The translations under genes and the position numbers were made by a program. Shown here piece by piece: positions 56,705-64,000 of a stretch of 64,000 nucleotides of DNA (positions are counted from its first letter, which is position 1; the number at the start of each line of letters is the position of its first letter). The notes under the pieces were generated by a model. That model did not search any database. It was not told the origin of the DNA and saw only the letters and a program-made list of their open reading frames with translations. Source of the stretch: Volutella citrinella (taxonomy: Eukaryota > Ascomycota > Sordariomycetes > Hypocreales > Nectriaceae); contig JAWZSP010000004.1 in assembly GCA_034401135.1 (NCBI GenBank), positions 1,426,001 through 1,490,000 on the forward strand. The letters run 5' to 3'.

Positions 56705-59238
56705 TTTTTTTTCTTTCTAGCGAGTAGGCGGTGGTGATTTTAATATGGGGCCTCGTCGCCGCTGCGGTTGGCGGGCTGCGTGTGTTAGTCAGCTCCAGCA
56801 AGGCCTTGACGGCAAGCTATGGGGCCGAGCAATAAGTGGTGGACTCGGACCAAGAGAACTTGGCAGCGGGTTGCAAATAGCGGATTCTTTGTAAATTGTT
56901 GCAGTGCGGGCCAAGCCTTGGGGTGGATTCCTGGCTTAGCGTACTAGAAGATATCGGGAAGTGTGAGGGTGCAGATGGGTATGCGGTGTTGGAGCTTGCT
57001 TGTTGCCTATGCACGGATGGACAAACACGGCGCTTTTGCCTGGAATGAAAGAAAAACTCCCCGAAAACGGCTGGAGCAAAGTCCAAGTCTGGTCGTAGTG
57101 CGGTGATACCTGGCAAAGCGAGGTGACGATCTCCTGCCAGTGCTGACGCCCTGAATGCCAATTTCGCCAAGGATCTCTTCAATGGGAGCTGGCGCGAATG
57201 TCGCTAATAATAAGCTCCGGGCAATCGGCCAGCCACCAAGAGGGGCGACGCTTGGTCCCGTGGCTGGGGGATATGACGCCGCGATTTGGTAGGGTGGCGG
57301 TTGGTGGGGCGAGCCTCCGAATTGGTCAAGTATTGTTCTGGGCTGCAGCAGAGGCGGCAGAGTGGATCGTGGACCGTGGTGGCGGGCTGAAGCCTGAAAG
57401 GACTATGTAAGTATTACAGACTATGCGCCAGGCTGGGAATTGAATGCCAATCACGGTGACTGTCGTTGGATGGCTTCAAGATTGGTGAGACACGGTGCCT
57501 TAAACCGGAGGGCGGACAAACGTGTTTGTAAAACTCTCAAGGTGCGGAGTGTGTCCAAGTTGCAGCGAAGGAGGCAAGATGGATTGGGAGTGGGAATTCT
57601 TCTATTCCTACCTATACACCGGGCAGGGGCACTAAACAAGGCGCACCAACTGCGGGGGGTAGGGGGGAAGAATGGGTGACTCGGTTTCTCGGACTCTCAA
57701 TAAGCATTCGGCCTCTTTGTGAAGCCAGCGCTCAAGGCTCTCCTCCAGGAAGACCAGCCACAAACCGCAACGCTGCTGCAGGGGGCGCGAGGTGGACCAA
57801 TGGGGTCACCAAGGCTGATTGTCAGGGTGTCACCAAGTAAAGACACCAACGGAGTGTGCGGGGAGGGGATTGGAGAAACTCGGGGATGCGACGAAACAAA
57901 AGAGGCGGGAGTAGTCGGGTAGGCAAGAGCCGTGTTGGTGAAGGCGCACGCTCGTGGAGAGCCTGGAGTCAAGGCAGTGGAGTCGTGGGTGGTCGCAGAC
58001 GGGTCGCGGGTCGTGACAGTTGCAGCCGATATTAATAGTTGCCAGGACTTCCCTTCTAGGGGTATGCGTTCGGGGTGTCAGCGAACTGGCCAACCGGCAG
58101 TAGGCAGGAGAAGGCGGCGGTGGCGGAGGGGAATGCCGGCCGTTTATATGCGCGTCGCGGGGTCTGGGAAGCCTGGCTCCTGCGACACTGCGCGCAATTG
58201 CTGAGGCAAGAGGGGGGTCAGTTGATGGCATGGTCCCTCCGGTTCCTCCTATCCCAATTAGGCAAGCGCACTGTGCATCTCTCTGAAGGCCCGGTCGCAC
58301 TGCCGCACTGCCTGAGGTATCAGGTACCCAGTTATCAGCCTAAGTACCATTTCGTGCCTCCCCGTAGCTCCATGGGCTTACTTCTTGTAACACACACCAA
58401 TTTGGGAACAGGCACGCGGGAGGTGGCTGCCTCAAAACAACAGAGCGACCAAAACATCGCCCGTGCGAGGCCCAATTTGTTGTCTGACATGGCCGATTTT
58501 CCACTTTTTCTTTTTGCCAAAAAACCACCCCCGAAAAGGACAACTAACTTCACGCACATTCTCCTAGGCACCTGCAGGCGATTTAGAAGTCCTTTGCCTG
58601 AGGATGGGACCAGCGTGCCCTTGTTTCCCCCCCCCAATCGCAGTCGCCGATGCTGCGCTTTTGTGGAGGCCCTCGATCCCTTCCATCGCCTCCTATACTA
58701 ATCCAGGCTTCGCCTACCTGAGTTCAGTCGCTGGAGCCTAGCTCAACTGTCCGTCACAGCCTGCCAACCGACTGACACGATTCTGGCTGCGCCAATAGCG
58801 TGTTGGCTTGTGTCAAGTGTCCAGCCTCGCGTGTGTACATACTTCCGGCTGGTGGGTTACTGGGGGCATTCCATGACTGGCTGGCCGCCTGTTTGAGGCT
58901 GAAACTGCCTAGCAGACAGCAGCCCGTTCAACTTTTCCTGTTTGCCTTGTTTACAGTGGATTGCCACCATGACACCTGCCTCACATGCATGTGGATTGCC
59001 TCCCCTGTAACACGAGGCCAGATGGAAATTTATCAGGTAGGCGTGTTTTATTTGCGTCATGGCGCACATTCGCTACAATCCAATCACCCCGGACATTACC
59101 CCATGTGATGATACATCTCGAGCTTTAAACCTGGAGCCATGGTCTGGCGATGACGAAGCCGTGTTGAGACCAACTCTGGTTCCCGACTTGCTACTCAAAG
59201 ACCTGGTTATGACGTTTTACTTGATCTAATCTGATTTA
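56705..59238. other. Gene-free spacer upstream of BUR6
   Basis: A 2.53-kb region between two minus-strand genes; the BUR6 promoter is expected near 56710-57200. A C-run lies at about 58627-58635. I found no conserved reading frame or RNA gene. Confidence 0.5.
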
Positions 59239-60695
59239 TCACCGCTTTAACCCGTTTTGTTTATGTTCATACAGCGTTCTCCTTCTAATCTCATTCACAG
59301 TTGCCCGAAGCCCTTGTAACCGCTTGTCTTCGGTACTGGATAGAAATAGCGACGCCACCGCCCATGCGTGAACACCGCCATCAAACTTTTGGCCTTCTGC
59401 TTCAATGCCCATCTTGGCCTGTCGTTTGAGAAAGTCCTCGATATCAGGCGCGAACACTTCTTCCTCGCCAAATATGACGAAATATCCCCGTTCTGGGCTT
59501 GCCGCTTTCCATAGCTTGTCGTCGACGCAGTTCCCAGGCGATGCGGGCTGCTGTTGCACCATGGACTCTCCAGCGTACTCGTGTGCGTATTTCCATAAAG
59601 TACGTCTGTCTAAAAAGTCGCTCTCGGATGTGGAATGTAGGTTGGACATGAGTGTTATCCACGGGGAGATCAACGCAGCCATCTTGGGCAGACCGAGGCG
59701 TGGGGGCAGAGGCTCTGCCAAACCGGCCTGGATGCCAGACTTACCCCCGCGAATCGCCTGGTTACTAGCTTGTGCGCCCAGTTCGAGCAGTAGGCTGAGG
59801 ACCAGTGTGCCGCCTGCTGAATCACCAGAGACGCAAACCTTTGAAGAATCGCCGACCACATCGATGACGTGTTTGTAACCCTCCAGCGCCTCTAATACTT
59901 GCCTGGGATAGACCTCGTCAGGAACTGTTGTATACTCGAGCGCGAATATGGCGGGGTTGTCGTATCCAGCCTCAAGCAACAACTCGTGCCACGCCATTAA
60001 AAATTCAAGATAGAAATAATTCGATCCCATGGCGAATCCGCCACCTAACACTGTTAGTCCGAAATTTGTGTCTTCTTGGGGGAGACTAGTCCTACCATGC
60101 ACATAATAAACCACAAAGTCAGGAGGCTCAAAGGGCTTGTGTATCAACCATATACCCTTGGTCTGGATGCCTGCCTATTGAGATGGTTTAGCCTCAGCCA
60201 AGTGAGAAGGCTGACTAGATTACGAACCTGACCGATGGAGTACTCTCTCCATTGAACAGGGTATTCCAAGATACCGTGTCTGAGCATACGCCAGCGAATA
60301 AAGGGCAGTGACACATACTTGTGAAAGAAGACCCGGGAGACATGTGCTGGTACGTTTTTAAATGCGTACCGCACGCATCGGACCACCAGATCTTCAAACA
60401 CAGTCGAGCCTTGCACAAAGGCAAGCTGTCGGTTCGGGTGTGTGAGATACCGCTCTCGTACGAACTGTACGGGTAGCCTGATGACTATGGGACATGAGTC
60501 GTGAGAGTCAGCCTCTGTTGGGTTGATTTGGAGCGGGAAAACTTGAAAGCACAATGGGCATGACCAACACAAAAATGGCAGTGCCTTTAAAGCATGGAAT
60601 ATAGTAGTAAAAAGCCCGACTCTCCAGATTAGCTGTGGCGCGAGGAAAACGCAGAAGACTAGGCAGTCAACCAGGGTAATTGGTCCCAGAATCAT
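59239..60695 (-). CDS. Membrane-anchored alpha/beta hydrolase of the hormone-sensitive lipase group
   Basis: Probable esterase or lipase; substrate unknown. Best model on the minus strand: exons 60695-60569, 60484-60228, 60174-60096 and 60044-59239, giving 422 aa. A hydrophobic N-terminal segment (ITLVDCLVFCVFLAPQLIW) is a likely signal anchor. The oxyanion motif HGGGF is at about residues 154-158, restored only by splicing, and the nucleophile Ser230 lies in VSGDSAGGTL. An acidic residue in the FAPDIEDF region and the His in GGVHAW can complete the triad. The first intron has a weak donor (GTTGGT) and is 84 nt, stop-free and in frame; if it is retained the protein is 450 aa. The second acceptor has two nearby options (AATAG or GGCAG). 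The family is large, and a role cannot be assigned from sequence. Confidence 0.82.
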
Positions 60696-61443
60696 GTTGC
60701 CGGATTGAGATCTCGTTGGGATTGTTCTCAATGGGGTGCATCTGTCGCAGGATGCGGCGGATGGTGTGAATCCCCCAGAGATGGACTGTCTATCGTGCGT
60801 GATGACTGCAATCAGGCTTTGAGTGAGAGAATGATTTGTTGGCAATGGAGCGAACTTGGACCCGGGAATGCGCTCTCGCTGTTCCGGGCGGGACCGCGTT
60901 TGTTGGGTGCACCTGATTCGGTCAGGTTTGGGAGGGCAGAGATAGAGACAACGACCTGAATCAATCACAGAAACGGTGGGGGGTTTGGAGCAGATGCAGG
61001 GCCCTCTTCTCAGAGATCTGGAGCCCAGCTCGTCCCAGTGTACGGATCATTCGATAGGTCTGGACCTTGAGGAGCGGCAAGTTTCGTCATTGCCCTGAGG
61101 GCAGCTCGAAGCTACTTGTCGTGCGCTGACATAAGCCAGTGTGTATCATGGCAAGCGCAGGATGGGCTTGGTGAGTTGCATTTCAAAGGCATTTCTATGT
61201 GCCTTGATTCTCCATCATTTGGATGCGGTTTACACATACGGAATGTACATCTCCTTTGATGGTAGAAGAGGGATGCATTCGTGAACCGTGTGGCTGATTT
61301 GAGAGAGCTGGTTGGTGGTTATGTGCCCCTCGCTGGGTGGCATGCTTAATTTCTCGTACCCCGCCATTTCCGTCTGTGCCACCACTAAACTCAATGCTTA
61401 CCGCCTCAATGTGCTCGACAACGACTGTCACTCAACAGTAGCA
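60696..61443. promoter_or_regulatory. Divergent promoter region of the hydrolase and the DUF3605 gene
   Basis: A 748-bp head-to-head spacer. The hydrolase frame is open upstream of the chosen ATG to another ATG at 60968, but the extra 91 residues show no hydrophobic or conserved character and are taken as leader. On the plus side an in-frame ATG at 61321 could lengthen the DUF3605 protein by 41 residues. Confidence 0.5.
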
Positions 61444-62154
61444 ATGGGAGAAGTACCGATAGAACAAGCGCCTTTCCCACTGACGGAAGTGGACAGATGG
61501 GTGCTGTCACAGACTGATGAAGAGTTTCGACTCCACGACTGGGAGGAACTCAACCAAGTCATTGGTAAGCTGGTTCAAGGCTGCTCGGAATGATGACATT
61601 TTCTCGGACACTGTTATGCATGACCTGACTGACTAACTGCTGTAGCGACGAATAAACTCGAGGTTTTCAAACGCAAACCCTCTGACCTTCGACGGTACAT
61701 GAAATGGACGGCAGAGACAAAGGCCAAATACGGCTCCATGACCAACTATCTGCTGATACATCGGCTACCTCCAGGCTGGAGTACAGATCCATTCACGCCA
61801 GCTTCAGCGATTCCGTTTGAACACAGCTCGGACTACCGGGTACTTCTGAATGATTGGCCATACGGTCTGGCTGAAGGTATCCACCACATAGTCGTATGGT
61901 CGCGCACTCCTATCGCCACTGACGACGTAACCGGCGATGTGACACCAGAGAGCAGGGCCGTGATCGGAAACTTCGTCAAGAGGTACTTTGTCGATGGTTT
62001 AGGTGTTGGAGGGGGGGATAGAGTACTGTGGTTCAAGAATTGGGTGGCACTGCAAAGTGTGCGCGCCCTGGAGCACATTCATGTGCTGGTGCGTGATGTA
62101 GACCACGATACTCTTGAGCGGTGGACAGGAGAGCGGCCGCAACAGGGCAAATAG
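61444..62154 (+). CDS. DUF3605 family protein, similar to N-acetylglucosamine-induced protein 1
   Basis: Member of a fungal family that includes Candida Gig1, a protein induced by N-acetylglucosamine; biochemical role unknown. Exons 61444-61564 and 61646-62154 encode 209 aa. Conserved features I recognise are FPLTEVDRWVLSQTDEEF near the start, the basic patch VFKRKPSDLRRYMKWTAET, NDWPYGLAEGIHHIVVWSR in the centre and the C-terminal WFKNWVALQSVRALEHIHVL. The length and the order of these blocks fit the family. The intron has a CTGAC/CTAAC branch region and a TGTAG acceptor. Cytosolic location is assumed, since no signal peptide or membrane segment is seen. Its 3' end is 59 bp from that of SND2 on the other strand. 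Confidence 0.87.
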
Positions 62155-62213
62155 GTAGCGCATCCGCAAACCAAACCCGACACTACGCACCCAACAAGTG
62201 GTATATAATAGCT

Positions 62214-62702
62214 CTAAGCTGCCCTTCTCGACCTGCGGTTGCCTTGCGGAACAGCGTCGCCGCCAGCGCCCGCGCCCTGGAGTTCGGCCATCTTCTGTCG
62301 GCCCATGCCCAGAAGGCCACTGCCGAGGTAGATGCCATACGCAGGTACAGCAGCCCACAGGATCCATCCCCAGTTGCCCACGAAGATGACCAGGACCGTG
62401 GCGGCCCAGGTGACCCAGATGACGTCGAACATGTACTCGGTCAGGCCCTGCGCAGAGAGGTCCTCGCCGGAGCTCTTGAGGGCACGAGTGCCGGGGTCGT
62501 ATTTGGGCCTGCCCGAGACCTCGAGGATGTACTCGCAGATGAGGGCGGGGGCGGCGAGGAGACCATAGATCCAGAGGGACCGAGGCCAGAGCAAGAAGTG
62601 CACGGCGAGGAAGAGCGCATTGACGACGAGTGAGCCGATGTGGAGGTTGTTGAGGGCGGCGGCATTGGACTTCGCCCGATCCTTCTTCGCCTTTTGGGCC
62701 AT
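62214..62702 (-). CDS. SND2: SRP-independent targeting protein Snd2 / TMEM208 homologue
   Basis: Small ER membrane protein of the Snd2 (Env10)/TMEM208 family, part of the SND route that delivers tail-anchored and other membrane proteins independently of SRP. One exon, 162 aa. A basic N-terminus (MAQKAKKDRAKSNAAALNNL) precedes two closely spaced hydrophobic segments at about residues 22-60. A loop with SGRPKYD and LTEYMFDVIWVTWAATVLVIF leads to a third and fourth hydrophobic stretch ending in WILWAAVPAYGIYLG. The tail is basic (NRRSRRAA). The four-helix layout and the MFD-type motif match the family. The start codon is the only ATG at the head of the frame. Confidence 0.88.
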   Translation of the reverse strand: MAQKAKKDRAKSNAAALNNLHIGSLVVNALFLAVHFLLWPRSLWIYGLLAAPALICEYILEVSGRPKYDPGTRALKSSGEDLSAQGLTEYMFDVIWVTWAATVLVIFVGNWGWILWAAVPAYGIYLGSGLLGMGRQKMAELQGAGAGGDAVPQGNRRSRRAA

Positions 62703-64000
62703 GGCTGAGGTTGAGAGGGGCGCGAGAGACGCGGAGCGATGCTGAAAGGGGTGCGTTCGCGGGGCGCGCAGGACCGTGGAGTCGGCGAGAGGGTGATGGG
62801 GGATGAGGACACTCGGTGGGTTTTGCGAAAGGGACGTTGACAGGACTGGGAGTTTATGACGATTGTGAGCCTCCCAGAATGGCTATAGTGGCGCCACACC
62901 TCGCCCAATTGGAAGCCTGCCTATGGGGTTGGGTGTCTGTGGAGCAACCTACCTTACATATCCAGCGCTAGAGCACTGAGCTCGCTCCTGTGCCATGAGC
63001 TTCTCACAAGATCGCATGGCATCAGTACCTTGGGCAACAGGTACATATTGGCTGCTTGCCACGATATCTAGGAAACAGGCAGATTTTTTTTTTTTGCAGG
63101 CATGGGCATGTCATAGTTTTGTGCCACTGGCAACCTGCTCTCCCTTATGGTAAGAAAAGTTGATTGGCAAAGATGGTTGTCTTGTATTCGTCAGGTTTCC
63201 ATGATGCACTGACACACCTTGGATTTTAGGTAGTGAGGACTACCTGCTGAGTAAACCAACCGTTGACATATTATGGTCTATTTGACATGCAGGGGAGTCG
63301 ACTGGCAAAGCACCCCCGTTCACGGCTATTGGGATTCTTGATGTGTAAGAGCGTGAATGGCTGTGAAACAGTCGGGGCCACGAAATTGTGGCGAACTGGA
63401 AGAAGAAAAGAGGCCTCAAATCTGTCTCGCCAATAAAACTAGTTACCGCTAACCGCCCTGCTGTCCATCCAGTGCTGCCTTTCCCCATGACCAGGTCTGG
63501 TGCCTTGGTGACACATGGCTTCGGTATTTAGAAACAGCTGCTATTTTGTAGGCACTCATTTTTTTTTGTCGGATAATGATCTGTTAGGTCGACTGTTATC
63601 TTCTTCCTTTGCTTGGTTCTACCATCAACAGTCTCTGGCTGGCCAGCAAAGTGTGACTGGCTGTCAAAATGCTCCTAGTCGAATATTATTGGCAACGGCA
63701 ACGGGGACCCCTCTGCAGGGGACCTGCCTGTTGCTGGGCCACGGGCGCCACCCCATCTGCCCAATCAGGACTGCAACTGCAACAACAACGCAGGCTGTGC
63801 TGGGCGCGCGCCTGGCCGTCACCACTACAACCGCCACCCGCATTTACAGACAACACCAGCTGGCGCTTCACGTCAACCCATTCATTTACATCATTCACGC
63901 TCGCGCCCTGGCTTGACGGCCTCGCTCACCCGCACCCCATCGCTGCTGCGCACCGGACCATGCGCTACCTCACCAGCAGAAGCCTGAGTTGGACCAGTCG
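62703..64000. other. Terminal spacer, possible start of a neighbouring gene at the edge
   Basis: These 1298 bp contain the SND2 promoter and no complete gene. Near the edge the plus strand becomes C-rich and an ATG at 63960 opens a frame (MRYLTSRSLSWTS) that runs out of the window. This could be the 5' end of a gene, but 41 bases are too few to judge. Confidence 0.4.

Noticed and set aside
1..64000. A biosynthetic, defence or mobile-element cluster
   Set aside because: I looked for polyketide or peptide synthetase motifs, transposase or reverse-transcriptase signatures, terminal repeats and NLR-type genes. None is visible, and the genes are mostly conserved housekeeping genes with unrelated roles.

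Overview
This window looks like nuclear DNA of a filamentous ascomycete, most likely a Sordariomycete and plausibly of the order Hypocreales. The evidence is the gene set (Vid21/Eaf1, fungal separase, a Zn2Cys6 regulator, a DUF3605 protein), short introns of about 46-170 bp with GTRNGT donors and CTRAY branch sites, pyrimidine-rich leaders and GC-rich third codon positions. The genus cannot be fixed from the sequence alone. I see no transposon, tRNA, rRNA, CRISPR array or secondary-metabolite cluster.

I support 19 protein-coding genes, all with intact reading frames once introns are removed. 1.6-20.1 kb: VID21 (NuA4 scaffold, +), NHX1 (endosomal Na+/H+ exchanger, -), ARL3 (Golgi GTPase, +), RRP45 (exosome, -), CWC15 (spliceosome, +), xylulokinase (-) and a mitochondrial-type metal transporter of the CDF family (-). 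21.5-30.2 kb: a SIRT4-like sirtuin (+), a small mitochondrial membrane protein (-) and separase ESP1 (+). 30.2-37.2 kb: a gene-free stretch of nearly 7 kb. 37.2-49.4 kb: a Zn2Cys6 transcription factor (+), KRI1 (ribosome biogenesis, -), a Rab5-type GTPase (+) and an RBBP6-like RING protein with RS/RD repeats (+). 50.3-62.7 kb: PIK1 (phosphatidylinositol 4-kinase, -), BUR6/NC2-alpha (-), a membrane-anchored alpha/beta hydrolase (-), a DUF3605/GIG1-like protein (+) and SND2/TMEM208 (-).

The genes are mostly housekeeping and do not form a pathway cluster. Themes recur: transcription and chromatin (VID21, BUR6, the Zn2Cys6 factor), RNA processing (RRP45, CWC15, the RING/RS protein, KRI1) and endomembrane traffic (NHX1, ARL3, Rab5, PIK1, SND2). 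Neighbours often alternate in strand, giving short shared promoters (RRP45/CWC15, 263 bp) and tight tail-to-tail junctions (44, 59 and 83 bp).

The most notable features are gene-structure oddities: stop-free introns whose length is a multiple of three, hidden inside open frames (VID21, the RING gene, possibly the hydrolase); a GC-AG intron in xylulokinase; a NAGNAG acceptor in the transcription factor; the large gene-free block upstream of that factor; and a recurrent TACTAGTA-type motif in non-coding DNA. I did not find a clearly new multi-gene biological system. All splice sites were assigned by eye from consensus, reading frame and family alignment from memory, without transcript data.
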